From Nakamurella sp. (GTDB taxonomy: Bacteria; Actinomycetota; Actinomycetes; Mycobacteriales; Nakamurellaceae): a stretch of 47,318 bases of DNA. Positions 1 to 10,121 of this stretch are shown here, piece by piece. The notes below the pieces were generated by a model. That model did not search any database. It was not told where the DNA came from and worked only from the letters and a program-made list of their open reading frames with translations. Both the position numbers and the translations under genes were made by a program. Each line of letters opens with the position of its first letter. The first letter of the stretch is position 1. Where the stretch lies: NCBI GenBank assembly GCA_017848755.1, contig JAFIHI010000053.1, forward strand, positions 1-47,318, read 5' to 3'.

Positions 1-55
1 CATCAGTTGTGTGGGATTTGTACCGCTGAGCGACGCAAATCCCACACAACTGATG
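1..55. terminator. Perfect 20-bp inverted repeat (terminator-like hairpin)
   Basis: Positions 1-20 (CATCAGTTGTGTGGGATTTG) are the exact reverse complement of positions 36-55, with a 15-nt loop. The hairpin lies 16 bp beyond the stop codon of the minus-strand yqeY-like gene, so a terminator role is the simplest reading. There is no T-tract, as is common in actinobacteria. The left arm begins at the first base of the window, so the repeat may be longer than visible. Confidence 0.6.
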
Positions 56-70
56 ATCATCCGGTGGGGC

Positions 71-556
71 TCAAGCGAGGGCAGCCTTCACCGCGGCGGC
101 GACGCGGGCGCCGTCGGCCTGCGCGCCGGCCTTCGCCTTGACGGCCTTGATCACGGCGCCCATCTGCTTCATGCCGGGGGCCTCGCCCGAGGACTGCGTC
201 ATACTCGAAACGACGCCCGCCACCAACGCGGCCAAGTCGTCGTCGGAGAGCTGCTGCGGCAAGTAGCGCTGAAGCACCTCGGCTTCGGCACTCTCCTTGT
301 CCGCCAACTCGTCTCGACCAGCGGAGCGGTAGATTCCCATCGCCTCGTGGCGTTTCTTCACTTCTTTCGTGATGACCGCCGTGACTTCGAGGTCGGTCAA
401 CTCCTTCGCCACCTCGCCGGCGACCTCGGCATCGATGATCGCGGCCAGCGCCATCCGGAGCGTGCCCGTGGTCAGCGTGTCGCGCGCCTTCATGGCCGCC
501 GTCAGATCCGCGCGGATCTGCGCCTTGAGCCCGCCTGCGTCGGCCTGTGCGCTCAC
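71..556 (-). CDS. GatB/YqeY domain-containing protein
   Basis: This 161-residue protein has the size and helical pattern of the YqeY family, which resembles the tRNA-binding tail domain of GatB/GatE. Its molecular role is unproven. The family features seen are an N-terminal stretch around KAQIRADLTAAMKARD, a central EVKKRHEAM segment and a C-terminal GAVIKAVKAKAG stretch. The GTG at 556 is chosen because an AAGGAG Shine-Dalgarno sequence sits 8 nt before it. An in-frame ATG at 673 would add 39 residues that do not look like the family. The gene ends 16 bp before the hairpin at 1-55. Confidence 0.85.
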   Translation of the reverse strand: MSAQADAGGLKAQIRADLTAAMKARDTLTTGTLRMALAAIIDAEVAGEVAKELTDLEVTAVITKEVKKRHEAMGIYRSAGRDELADKESAEAEVLQRYLPQQLSDDDLAALVAGVVSSMTQSSGEAPGMKQMGAVIKAVKAKAGAQADGARVAAAVKAALA

Positions 557-669
557 TGCCCCCACTCCTTCGGCACGGAATCGCGTTCGCCGCGGGCCTG
601 CTCCAACCCGACCCACGGTCCCGACCACCACAGTATCGGCAGGGCGGGGGATCTCCCGCCCCGAACTCG

Positions 670-1497
670 TCACCGCCCGGCGAAGTACCGATTGATCTCG
701 GGGTAGGGGATGCCGCTGAGCGCGTCGAGAGAGCCTGTGGCGAGCAGGTTCTCGACAACTCCGCCAAGCGTCTTCAGCATCGCGAGGTTCAGCGCCGAGC
801 CGACCGAGATGCGGCCGACCCCGGCCCCGGCGAGTTCCGCAACGCTCGGCGAGGCCGCACCCGCAAGGATGTTGACCGGCGCGGCGATTCCGCCCGTCAA
901 CCGTTCGATCACGGCGAGGTCCCGCACTCCGGGCACGAAGATGCTGCTGGCGCCGGCCGCGACATAGGCGGCGGCGCGTTCGAGCGTAAGCGCCACAAGC
1001 TCGTCGGGCTCGCCGACCGACTCGAAGAAGACGTCCACCCGGGCGTTGATGTGCAGCGGCACTCCGTAGACCTCTGCTGCTTCTCGCGCGATCGAGATAC
1101 GCTGCGCCGCAATGTCTATCGGGTAGAGCGGGTCCCCGCCGGAATCCTCCAGGTTGACGCCGATCGCCCCGGCGTCCAGCACCGCGCGAATGGTCTCGGC
1201 CAGAGCGGCATCATCCCCGTATCCGGTCTCGATATCGGCCGTGACGGGGACGTCGACGGCGGAGACGACCCGGCGCACCGCACCGATGGCCTCGTCGCGC
1301 GACATGCCGCCACCGTCGGCCCGGCCGATCGACCAGGCGCACGCCGCCGAGGACGTCGCAACGGCTTTCGCGCCGGCCTGCTGGATCACCCAGGCGGAGG
1401 ACGCGTCCCAGGCGTTGGGCAGGACGATCGGGTTCCCCGGCACGTGCAACGCGGTGAACGCGCGGGCCTTGTCGGCAAGCTGCGAGGTATCGCTCAT
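670..1497 (-). CDS. Isocitrate lyase/phosphoenolpyruvate mutase family protein
   Basis: This 275-residue TIM-barrel enzyme belongs to the ICL/PEP-mutase superfamily, which makes or breaks C-C or C-P bonds next to 2-oxo acids. Visible motifs are LPNAWD (26-31), the metal-binding DIETGYGD (88-95), NLEDSGG (115-121) and HINARVDVF (149-157). The KKCGH catalytic loop of true isocitrate and methylisocitrate lyases is absent, so it is probably one of the uncharacterised short members, and the substrate cannot be assigned. The ATG at 1497 follows a minus-strand -10 hexamer TAGTTT by 7 nt, which suggests a leaderless transcript. An upstream in-frame extension lies inside the rsmI tail and is rejected. 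Confidence 0.85.
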   Translation of the reverse strand: MSDTSQLADKARAFTALHVPGNPIVLPNAWDASSAWVIQQAGAKAVATSSAACAWSIGRADGGGMSRDEAIGAVRRVVSAVDVPVTADIETGYGDDAALAETIRAVLDAGAIGVNLEDSGGDPLYPIDIAAQRISIAREAAEVYGVPLHINARVDVFFESVGEPDELVALTLERAAAYVAAGASSIFVPGVRDLAVIERLTGGIAAPVNILAGAASPSVAELAGAGVGRISVGSALNLAMLKTLGGVVENLLATGSLDALSGIPYPEINRYFAGR

Positions 1498-1525
1498 ACC
1501 ACCCAAACTAGCCCGCCGGACGGCG

Positions 1526-2374
1526 TCAGTGCGGGGCGGTCGCCGCCGCATAGACCACGCGCCGCGCAAGGCCCAGCCGCGCCGCGACCCGGTCGACCGC
1601 ATCGCGCCGAGACAGACCCGAATCGACCAACTCCGAGACCTGCGCCGCCAGTTCGAGCGGCCCCGGCGCCGGAACATCGTCATCGGCGCAGCCGCCGACC
1701 ACCAAGGTGACCTCGCCCCGCACATCCCCTGCGCCCGCAGCGATCTCGCCCAGCGTACCGCGCCGGACCTCCTCGTAGGTCTTGGTAAGCTCGCGACACA
1801 ATGCCGCCGGGCGGTCCGCGCCGAACGCGGTCACCATCGCCGCCAGCGTCTCGGATAGCCGGTGCACCGATTCGAAGAAGATCATCGTCCGCCGCTCCGC
1901 GGCAAGAGCTGCGAGCGTCCGCGCCCGCTCCCCCGCCCGGCGCGGCACGAAGCCCTCGAAGCAGAACCGGTCGGACGGCAGCCCGGACAGCGCCAGGGCG
2001 GTGATCGCGGCGCTCGGGCCGGGCACGCTGGTCACCGCCAGGCCTGCCGACGCCGCGGCCGCCACCAGCCGGTACCCCGGGTCCGAGACGCTCGGCATGC
2101 CGGCGTCGGTCACCAGGACCACGGTGGCCCCGGATTCCATCCGCGCCAGCAGCCCCGGGATACGCGTCTGCTCGACGGCCTCGTAGTAGGCGACGACCTG
2201 GGCACGCACCTCGACGCCCAGGTCGGCGGCGAGCCGGCGCAACCGACGGGTGTCCTCGGCGGCGATCACGTCGGCGTTCGCGAGCGCGGCAACCAACCCC
2301 GGCGACGCATCGGAGACCCGGCCGAGCGGGGTGCCCGCGAGCACCAGTCGGCCGGGCGCGGCGTCGGATCCCAC
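1526..2374 (-). CDS. rsmI: 16S rRNA (cytidine(1402)-2'-O)-methyltransferase RsmI
   Basis: RsmI 2'-O-methylates C1402 of 16S rRNA in the ribosomal P site, using SAM. The 282 residues match the tetrapyrrole-methylase-fold family. Visible motifs are LAGTPLGRVSD near the N-terminus, AAEDTRR (38-44), the SAM loop VTDAGMPSVSDPG (88-100), VPGPSAA, CFEGFVPRR, FFESVHRL and LCRELTKTYEEV. The length is normal. The start is GTG at 2374. It has no Shine-Dalgarno sequence but follows a TAGGGT -10 element by 6 nt, so it is probably leaderless. The gene is divergent from pmt, which starts 24 bp away. Confidence 0.95.
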   Translation of the reverse strand: MGSDAAPGRLVLAGTPLGRVSDASPGLVAALANADVIAAEDTRRLRRLAADLGVEVRAQVVAYYEAVEQTRIPGLLARMESGATVVLVTDAGMPSVSDPGYRLVAAAASAGLAVTSVPGPSAAITALALSGLPSDRFCFEGFVPRRAGERARTLAALAAERRTMIFFESVHRLSETLAAMVTAFGADRPAALCRELTKTYEEVRRGTLGEIAAGAGDVRGEVTLVVGGCADDDVPAPGPLELAAQVSELVDSGLSRRDAVDRVAARLGLARRVVYAAATAPH

Positions 2375-2380
2375 GCGCTC

Positions 2381-2390
2381 ACCCTACGAT
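2381..2390. promoter_or_regulatory. Overlapping back-to-back -10 elements for rsmI and pmt
   Basis: The decamer ACCCTACGAT holds a plus-strand -10 (TACGAT, 2385-2390) and a minus-strand -10 (TAGGGT, 2386-2381) that share the central TA. Seven nt after the plus element is the pmt ATG at 2398, and six nt after the minus element is the rsmI GTG at 2374. Both spacings fit leaderless transcription start sites. No good -35 is seen on either strand. The elements and spacings are seen directly; promoter activity is inferred. Confidence 0.55.
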
Positions 2391-2397
2391 GGCACGC

Positions 2398-4323
2398 ATG
2401 ACCCCGGGCCGCGCGACCATGGAACGCGAGCCCGGCTACCCCGGCGCATCGGCGGACAATGAACCGGGCGGGGACGACGGCTACGACACCGATGACGACG
2501 ACCGGTACGAGTTCGCCCGGCCGAGCCTGACCGTCGACCCGGACGATCCGGCCTACCGGCACGACCCGGCGGACGGCCTGGTCGCCATCGGCGAAACGCC
2601 GAAGGTCCCGAATCCCGTGCCGGTCCGCGGCCATCTGCTCCCGCCTATGCCCACCGACGTCGCTCGCGGCTGGATCGTGACGGCGATACTGACCCTGCTC
2701 GGCGGCGTGCTCCGGTTCTGGCAGCTCGGCTGGCGTACCGACGGCGGCACCCCGCTGTTCGACGAGAAGTACTACGCCGTACAGGCCGCCGAGATGATCC
2801 GCACCGGCGGTGTCGAGGACAACCAGGCGTTCGGCGTGATCGTCCACCCGCCGCTCGGCAAGCAGATCATCGCCATCGGCGAGCTGATCTTCGGGTACGA
2901 CCCGGTCGGCTGGCGGGTCGCCTCCGCGGTCTGCGGCACGTTGTGCATCCTGCTGATCGTCCGCGCCACCCGCCGGCTGACCCGCTCCACCCTGGTCGGC
3001 GGCATCGCCGGTGTGCTGCTGACCTGCGACGGTGTCTCGCAGGTGATGGCGCACACCGCCCTGCTGGACACGATCCTGACTCCTTTCGTGCTCGGCGCTT
3101 TCGCGTGTCTGCTGGTCGACCGCGACCAGGTGCGGACGCGGCTGGCCCGCGCCGTGGCCGACGGGTCGATGGCGCGTTTCTCCGGCGGTGCCCCGCTCGG
3201 CGCCCGGTGGTGGCGGTTCGGCTGCGGTTTCCTGCTGGGCTGCGCGACCGCGGTCAAGTGGAACGGCGCGTACTGGATCGTCGGCTTCGCGATCATGAGC
3301 GTGATCTGGGATATCTCCGCCCGCCGCCAGTACGGGATGCGGCACCCGATCACCGCGATGCTCCGCCGCGACTTCGCCCCCTCCGTCTGGTCGCTCGGCC
3401 TGATTCCGGTGTTCACGTACCTCGCCTCGTACTGGGCCTGGTTCACCAACGAGACGGGCTGGGACCGGCACGTCACGGCGAGCGGCAACGGCGTCGGCGG
3501 AGCGCTCAAGTCGCTGGTCACGATGACGCTCCTCATGCTGAAGACCACCGATAGCATCAACACCCCGACCGATCCGGCCAAACGCCACCCGTGGGAGTCC
3601 AAGCCGTGGGCGTGGCCGCTGTCCAGCCGGCCCGTGCTCTACTACCTGTCCGGCGGGCAGGGCACCCCCGGCTGCGGCGCCGGCAAGGACGACTGCGTCA
3701 AGCGCATCCTTTTGGTCGGCACCCCGATGCTGTGGTGGGTCTCGATCGCGGTGCTCGCCTGGGCCCTGTGGAAGGCGTTCGGCCGTCTCGATTGGCGTTA
3801 CGCCGCAATACTTGTCGGCTACGGATCCGGGTACCTGCCGTGGTTCGCCATCTTCGATAGGCAGATGTACTTCTTCTACATGACGCCCGTCGCACCGTTC
3901 CTCGTGATGGGCATCGCGCTGGTGCTCGGCGACATTCTCGGCAAGGCGAGATCCCGTGCACCAGAGCCTGTTTCGCCGCCGATACCCGTCCCCGCGCAGG
4001 CTACCGCCGATGACGATGTCCGCGACCACGCCACTACCGAGAGTCACATAGTTCGTGACCACCTACCAACCGACAGTGACGGCGACGGCGACGATGACGA
4101 CAAAGCCGCGCCCAGCGTCGCCCCGGCCCGGCGCGCTCCGTGGCCGCGCCGCGCGTGGACCACCATGCGCTCCTGGGACGGCCGCACCGTCCGGCTCGTC
4201 ATCGTCAGCGCCTACATCGGGCTCACCGCCGCGAACTTCATCTGGATGTGGCCCATCCTGATGGGCGATCCGATCACCCCGCAGCGACTCGTCTGGGAAA
4301 CCTGGCTTCCCTCCTGGGGGTGA
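2398..4323 (+). CDS. pmt: Dolichyl-phosphate-mannose--protein O-mannosyltransferase (Pmt)
   Basis: This is a GT39-family membrane enzyme that transfers mannose from polyprenyl-phosphate-mannose to Ser/Thr of exported proteins. The 641 residues include about ten hydrophobic segments. The acidic FDEKYY motif (121-126) in the first extracytoplasmic loop carries the catalytic Asp-Glu pair, and HPPLGKQ follows. The extreme N-terminus has an acidic patch (around [10 protein letters not shown]). A second acidic insert ([10 protein letters not shown]), about 70 residues of low complexity, lies before the last membrane helix. The ATG at 2398 is preferred over the one at 2389, which overlaps the -10 element. 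The gene is divergent from rsmI, an arrangement also known in mycobacteria. Confidence 0.93.
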   Translation: MTPGRATMEREPGYPGASADNEPGGDDGYDTDDDDRYEFARPSLTVDPDDPAYRHDPADGLVAIGETPKVPNPVPVRGHLLPPMPTDVARGWIVTAILTLLGGVLRFWQLGWRTDGGTPLFDEKYYAVQAAEMIRTGGVEDNQAFGVIVHPPLGKQIIAIGELIFGYDPVGWRVASAVCGTLCILLIVRATRRLTRSTLVGGIAGVLLTCDGVSQVMAHTALLDTILTPFVLGAFACLLVDRDQVRTRLARAVADGSMARFSGGAPLGARWWRFGCGFLLGCATAVKWNGAYWIVGFAIMSVIWDISARRQYGMRHPITAMLRRDFAPSVWSLGLIPVFTYLASYWAWFTNETGWDRHVTASGNGVGGALKSLVTMTLLMLKTTDSINTPTDPAKRHPWESKPWAWPLSSRPVLYYLSGGQGTPGCGAGKDDCVKRILLVGTPMLWWVSIAVLAWALWKAFGRLDWRYAAILVGYGSGYLPWFAIFDRQMYFFYMTPVAPFLVMGIALVLGDILGKARSRAPEPVSPPIPVPAQATADDDVRDHATTESHIVRDHLPTDSDGDGDDDDKAAPSVAPARRAPWPRRAWTTMRSWDGRTVRLVIVSAYIGLTAANFIWMWPILMGDPITPQRLVWETWLPSWG

Positions 4324-4404
4324 CCGACACGGCATGCGACTCGTCGCGAACAGCGTCATATCCGTCATATCCGCTGGACTCGAACCGCCCTCGACGCACG
4401 GGTA

Positions 4405-4410
4405 TATGGT
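4405..4410 (+). promoter_or_regulatory. Possible -10 element of sodA
   Basis: TATGGT lies 62 bp before the superoxide dismutase ATG in an otherwise GC-rich leader and fits the actinobacterial TANNNT -10 pattern. No clear -35 hexamer is visible, so the call is tentative. Confidence 0.3.
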
Positions 4411-4472
4411 CGATGAAGAGGGCTGGAAACTTCCGCAAAACCCCAAACCGCCGACTGCGAAGGAGAAATTCG

Positions 4473-5096
4473 ATGGCGCAGTACACCCTTCCCGATCTTC
4501 CGTACGACTATGGAGCGCTCGAGCCGCACATCTCCGGTCAGATTATGGAGTTGCACCACGACAAGCACCACGCCGCATACGTAGCGGGCGCGAACACCGC
4601 CCTCGAGCAGATGGCCGAGTCCCGGGAGAAGGGGTCGTTCGGCACCGTCAACCTGCTGGAGAAGAACCTGGCGTTCAATCTCGGCGGGCACATCAACCAT
4701 TCGATCTTCTGGCCGAACATGTCGCCCGACGGCGGGGACAAGCCGGACGGTGACCTCGGCGCCGCGATCGACGAGTACTTCGGCTCCTTCGACGGTTTCC
4801 GCGGCCAGTTCTCCGCTGCCGCAGGCGGTTTGCAGGGGTCCGGCTGGGCGATGCTCGTGTGGGACACGCTCGGCCAGCGGCTGAACATCATGCAGCTCTT
4901 CGACCAGCAGGGGAACCTGCCGGCCGCGCAGGTGCCGATCGTCCTGCTGGATATGTGGGAGCACGCCTTCTACCTGCAGTACCGGAACGTCAAGGCGGAC
5001 TACGTCTCCGCGTGGTGGAACGTGGTGAACTGGGCCGACGCGACGGCCCGGTTCGATGCCGCACGCACCAAGACCGCGGGGCTCATCGTTCCCTGA
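4473..5096 (+). CDS. sodA: Superoxide dismutase (Fe/Mn family)
   Basis: This enzyme dismutates superoxide to oxygen and hydrogen peroxide. The 207 residues match the length of mycobacterial SodA. The metal ligands are visible: His28 (in ELHHDKHH), His76 (in [10 protein letters not shown]), and the Asp and His of [11 protein letters not shown]. Whether iron or manganese is used cannot be decided from sequence. The ATG has a strong AAGGAG 7 nt upstream, and a longer upstream frame is rejected because it runs into the pmt tail. There is no export signal, as in mycobacterial SodA. A strong hairpin terminator follows 17 bp after the stop. Confidence 0.96.
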   Translation: MAQYTLPDLPYDYGALEPHISGQIMELHHDKHHAAYVAGANTALEQMAESREKGSFGTVNLLEKNLAFNLGGHINHSIFWPNMSPDGGDKPDGDLGAAIDEYFGSFDGFRGQFSAAAGGLQGSGWAMLVWDTLGQRLNIMQLFDQQGNLPAAQVPIVLLDMWEHAFYLQYRNVKADYVSAWWNVVNWADATARFDAARTKTAGLIVP

Positions 5097-5113
5097 CCAT
5101 CCGAATGTCGCGT

Positions 5114-5146
5114 GAAGCCCCCGGGTGCCTGCCGCCCGGGGGCTTC
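5114..5146 (+). terminator. Hairpin terminator after sodA
   Basis: GAAGCCCCCGGG (5114-5125) pairs perfectly with CCCGGGGGCTTC (5135-5146) around a 9-nt loop. This 12-bp GC-rich stem follows sodA directly and is followed by CTCGTGT rather than a U-tract. Confidence 0.8.
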
Positions 5147-5220
5147 CTCGTGTCGCGGGAGCGCCCCTACTTCCGCGCGTCCATCGGAGATGATGGCCCT
5201 AGCCCGGCAGACTGAGGTCC

Positions 5221-6237
5221 ATGCAGGGGAACCTAGTCATCAGCGACAACGCGCACACGGACACTGCGAGCGCCTCGGGCGCCGGCGCAACATTCCGGAC
5301 GGTCGGAGACCCGAGCGTTGCCGCGATCGAGTCGGCATTGCAGGCGGGGCAACGGTTCTGGCTCGACATTCCGGATGTCGGCGCCGACGTCGTGACCCTG
5401 CTGCCGGGCACGTTCGGCTTCCACCCGCTCGCCGTCGAGGATGCCGAGCACTTCGGCCAGCGCCCGAAGGTCGACAACTACGAGGGGTTCGTGCTGCTGG
5501 TCGCCTACGGTCCGGGGCACGACGGCACCCCGGTGGAGGTGCACTGCTTCCTGGCGGAGAACTACCTGGTGACCGTGCGGCACGGCCCCGTGCCGGGGGT
5601 GACCGCGGCGCAGGTCCGCCTGCGGCAGGACCGCACGCTGGCACCGCCGGCGATGCTGCTCTACCGGGTGCTCGACGCATTGGTCGACGGCTTCTTCCCG
5701 CAACTCGACGGTTTCGATGACGCGATCGACGCACTGCAGGACGACATCCTGCGCAAGCCCAGCGATGAACAGCTCGGAACCCTGTTCGACCTCAAGCGCC
5801 GGCTGATCCGGATCCGCCGGCTCACCTCCGACCAGCGCGACTCGATGGCGGACCTGCTAACCGGCACCCGGAGCATTCCCGGGTTCGACGCCGAGACCGA
5901 GCGCTACTTCCGCGATGTCTACGACCACCTGGCGCGGCTGTCGCAAACGGCCGACGGCTACCGGGACCTGCTGTCCTCCGCGCTGGACACGCATCTGTCG
6001 ACGACGTCGAACCGGTTGAACGTCGTCATGAAACAGCTCGCGATCATCGCCACGATCTTCCTGCCCATGTCGTTCCTGACGGGGTTCTTCGGGCAGAACT
6101 TCGGCTGGATGACAGACCGGCTGGTCAGCCCGGCGGTGTTCTGGATCGCCGGGGTGGCGCTCCAGGCGGTGGTCGCCGGCGCGCTGCTGTGGATGTTCCG
6201 GAAGAAGGGCTGGCTCGGCGAGAAGGCCGGGCAATGA
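5221..6237 (+). CDS. CorA-family divalent metal ion transporter
   Basis: This 338-residue member of the 2-TM-GxN (CorA) family probably transports Mg2+ or another divalent cation as a pentamer. The N-terminal two thirds form the soluble domain (HPLAVEDAEHFGQRPKVDNY, then the long helix around DDAIDALQDDIL). Two C-terminal hydrophobic helices follow: LAIIATIFLPMSFLTGFFG and a second ending near LLWMFRKKGW. The pore-loop motif reads GQN (in FFGQNFGWM) instead of the classical GMN. Such variants are known in actinobacterial CorA-like proteins and may change ion preference. The gene stands alone, and the start is the first ATG of the frame. Confidence 0.88.
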   Translation: MQGNLVISDNAHTDTASASGAGATFRTVGDPSVAAIESALQAGQRFWLDIPDVGADVVTLLPGTFGFHPLAVEDAEHFGQRPKVDNYEGFVLLVAYGPGHDGTPVEVHCFLAENYLVTVRHGPVPGVTAAQVRLRQDRTLAPPAMLLYRVLDALVDGFFPQLDGFDDAIDALQDDILRKPSDEQLGTLFDLKRRLIRIRRLTSDQRDSMADLLTGTRSIPGFDAETERYFRDVYDHLARLSQTADGYRDLLSSALDTHLSTTSNRLNVVMKQLAIIATIFLPMSFLTGFFGQNFGWMTDRLVSPAVFWIAGVALQAVVAGALLWMFRKKGWLGEKAGQ

Positions 6238-6315
6238 CGCGCGGCGGAGTTGTGCGGGGATGACGGGCGGCGGGGCACCGCCGCGGCTCTGGTCGACGGC
6301 CGATCCGCGGCTCCG

Positions 6316-6321
6316 TAGAGT
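6316..6321 (+). promoter_or_regulatory. Possible -10 element of fadD
   Basis: TAGAGT fits TANNNT and lies 50 bp before the fadD ATG, so it would give a short leader containing the AAGGAGG ribosome site. It is also 5 nt before an in-frame GTG at 6327, so a leaderless longer form is an alternative. Confidence 0.35.
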
Positions 6322-6371
6322 CTGCAGTGAGCGCGGCTCACGCGCACCCAGCCCTCGTCAAGGAGGACGCC

Positions 6372-8183
<1,812 letters not shown>

Positions 8184-8189
8184 GCTGTT

Positions 8190-8251
8190 GCCGAGCGGTG
8201 CGAAAATGCGGGCATTTCGGACACGAATCGGTGCATTTCGCACCGCTCGGC
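8190..8251. terminator. Long inverted repeat between convergent fadD and fadB2-like genes
   Basis: GCCGAGCGGTGCGAAAATGC (8190-8209) pairs with GCATTTCGCACCGCTCGGC (8233-8251); one A bulges. The repeat fills nearly all of the 69 bp between the two stop codons, so it probably works as a terminator in both directions. The inner half of the left arm (CGAAAATGC) can also pair with GCATTTCG at 8212-8219, giving a competing smaller hairpin. Confidence 0.7.
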
Positions 8252-8252
8252 G

Positions 8253-9107
8253 TCAGTAGGTGTAGAAGCCGCGGCCCGATTTGCGGCCCAACATTCCGGA
8301 TTCGACCATCCGGCGCAGGAGCGGCGGGGGCGCGTACGACGGCTCGGCGTATTCCGCGTACAGCGACTCGGCCACCGCCAAGGTCGTGTCCAGGCCGACG
8401 AGGTCGGTGAGCGTCAGCGGCCCCATCGGGTGCGCGCACCCGAGCACCATGCCCGCGTCGATGTCCTCGGCCGATGCGTGCCCGGCCTCGAACATCCGGA
8501 TCGCCGAGAGCAGGTACGGGATCAGCAGAGCGTTGACCACGAACCCCGCACGGTCCTTCGCGCGGATCACCGTCTTGCCCAGGGTCTCGGTCGCGAACGT
8601 CGTCACGGCCGCGACGGTCGACTCGGCGGTGCGCTGGGACGGGATCACCTCGACCAGTTTCTGGACGGTTGCCGGGTTGAAGAAGTGCATGCCGACGACC
8701 CGAGCCGGGCGCCCGGTGGCACCGGCGAGCCGGGCGATCGGGATCGACGACGTGTTCGAGGCCAGAATCGCGTCCGGGTCCGCTACCACGCGATCGAGCT
8801 GCGTGAACAGTGCGAGCTTCACCGGCTCGTTCTCGGTAGCCGCCTCGATCACCCATTGCCGGTCCGCCAGCGCATCGAGCTCGGATTCCACCCGCAGCCG
8901 TCCCAGCGCACCGTCCGCATCCTCCGCGGAGAGCTTGCCCCGCTCCACCCCGCGCCGCACCGAATTCTCGACCCGGGCACGGGCAGCGGCAGCGGCCTCG
9001 GGACTCACCTCCGCGACGATCACGTCCAGGCCGCTGCGGGCGCACACCTCGGCGATGCCCGAGCCCATCAATCCGCCACCGACCACGCCGATCCTGGTGA
9101 TCTCCAC
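8253..9107 (-). CDS. 3-hydroxybutyryl-CoA dehydrogenase (FadB2-like)
   Basis: This enzyme oxidises 3-hydroxyacyl-CoA to 3-ketoacyl-CoA with NAD(P), or catalyses the reverse. The 284 residues match the family. The dinucleotide-binding GGGLMGSG is at residues 10-17, SNTSSIPI follows, and the catalytic His is in MHFFNP with its partner Glu in LVEVIPS. The C-terminal domain ends GRKSGRGFYTY, typical of the family. GTG at 9107 is chosen because AAGGAG lies 8 nt before it. The frame stays open to an ATG at 9269, but that extra 54-residue stretch has no family similarity. With the convergent fadD it suggests fatty-acid metabolism. Confidence 0.93.
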   Translation of the reverse strand: MEITRIGVVGGGLMGSGIAEVCARSGLDVIVAEVSPEAAAAARARVENSVRRGVERGKLSAEDADGALGRLRVESELDALADRQWVIEAATENEPVKLALFTQLDRVVADPDAILASNTSSIPIARLAGATGRPARVVGMHFFNPATVQKLVEVIPSQRTAESTVAAVTTFATETLGKTVIRAKDRAGFVVNALLIPYLLSAIRMFEAGHASAEDIDAGMVLGCAHPMGPLTLTDLVGLDTTLAVAESLYAEYAEPSYAPPPLLRRMVESGMLGRKSGRGFYTY

Positions 9108-9336
9108 GCCCGCAGCTCCTTCGACGAACGATGCACGCGCCGGGCAATGAACCGGCCCGTCCGTGCGCACGCCGGCCCGCGCCGGTAAAGGCAGAATGCC
9201 ACACGCTGTACCCTGCGTATGCCACAACACCACACGCCCCGTCATGGCCCGGTGAGCGCACCGCTTCACGTGTCCGGCGAACTCTCACCGGTGGCTACGG
9301 ATGTCGAGCCCCGCACCAAGCGCCCCGCCGCCCCGC

Positions 9337-9972
9337 TCAGCAGAGCATTTGGGCCGGGTAACTGATCCGCCCATCGGGCTCGATCAGCGGCTGCGCGCCC
9401 CATTGCCCGATCTTGTGCATCGCCTGCTGGCCCGGCCCGAGGATATGCGTCACCTGCCAGCCACGCGCCACCAGCGCGGTCGCGATCAGGCTGCGGTGGC
9501 AGCGCCACGGCACCGCCTCGGCGCACATGATGGCGCACGGCACGTCCGCGAGTGCCATGAGTTCGGCGAGCCCGGCCGCGAATTCGTCGCCCAGCGCATA
9601 GTCGGCGTAACTGTGAAAGCTCGGATGCGACCAGCCAGCGTTGACCTCCGGATCCACCTGCTGATTGCGGCGCCGGCCGCCGAGTTGCTCGATCCACCGG
9701 TAGTCGATGCCGGCTGCGGGCAGCCACGCCGCCATCTCGCCGGCACCGAACTGCGGATTGTGGCGCGAGCCCCGGATCGTGCGCACATCGACCAGGCGGG
9801 CGATGTCGAACTCACGCAGCAGCGCGACGGTCTCGTCGGCCGTCCGCGTCGAATGCCCCAGCGTCCACAACCGCCCCGCGCCGGTACCGCCCGCCTCGTC
9901 GGTGCCGTCCGCGCCCGCCCCGTCTGCGCCGCCTGTATCGATTGCTCCGCTCGTATCGCCCGCGCCGCCCAT
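9337..9972 (-). CDS. DUF488 domain-containing protein
   Basis: The 211-residue protein carries the DUF488 core: LWTLGHSTRT, LVDVRTIRGSRHNPQF, a YALGDEF segment and CAEAVPWRCHRSLIA with two cysteines. The function of the family is unknown. About 34 residues of Gly/Asp/Ala-rich low complexity (GADGAGADGTDEAGGTGAG) precede the domain. The ATG at 9972 has no Shine-Dalgarno sequence but sits 7 nt after a minus-strand TAGTCT (9985-9980), so the message is probably leaderless and the extension real. No other plausible start exists closer to the domain. Confidence 0.85.
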   Translation of the reverse strand: MGGAGDTSGAIDTGGADGAGADGTDEAGGTGAGRLWTLGHSTRTADETVALLREFDIARLVDVRTIRGSRHNPQFGAGEMAAWLPAAGIDYRWIEQLGGRRRNQQVDPEVNAGWSHPSFHSYADYALGDEFAAGLAELMALADVPCAIMCAEAVPWRCHRSLIATALVARGWQVTHILGPGQQAMHKIGQWGAQPLIEPDGRISYPAQMLC

Positions 9973-9979
9973 ACCGTCG

Positions 9980-9985
9980 AGACTA
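9980..9985 (-). promoter_or_regulatory. -10 element for leaderless DUF488 gene
   Basis: The minus strand reads TAGTCT, then 7 nt, then ATG. It matches the TANNNT consensus and the spacing expected when the transcript starts at the A of the start codon. Confidence 0.45.
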
Positions 9986-10046
9986 GGCCCTGGTCACGAC
10001 ATCTCGTCATATTCGCCGACCCAACCACCTACGCGGCCGGTCTGCT

Positions 10047-10074
10047 TTGCGGGTTGCTCCGGAGCCCGTACAGT
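10047..10074 (+). promoter_or_regulatory. Sigma-70-type promoter of small membrane protein
   Basis: TTGCGG (10047-10052) and TACAGT (10069-10074) are separated by 16 bp. They lie about 50 bp before the start of the downstream gene, leaving a leader that carries its GAGGAG ribosome site. Confidence 0.45.
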
Positions 10075-10121
10075 AGGGGAACCTTGCTGCCTACGGCCGC
10101 CATCCGGTGAGGAGCGAAACC

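Noticed and set aside
2266..4062. 598-codon open frame on the minus strand opposite pmt
   Set aside because: High GC leaves the antisense frame open. The product is Arg/Gly/Asp/His-rich without domains, and pmt is clearly real.
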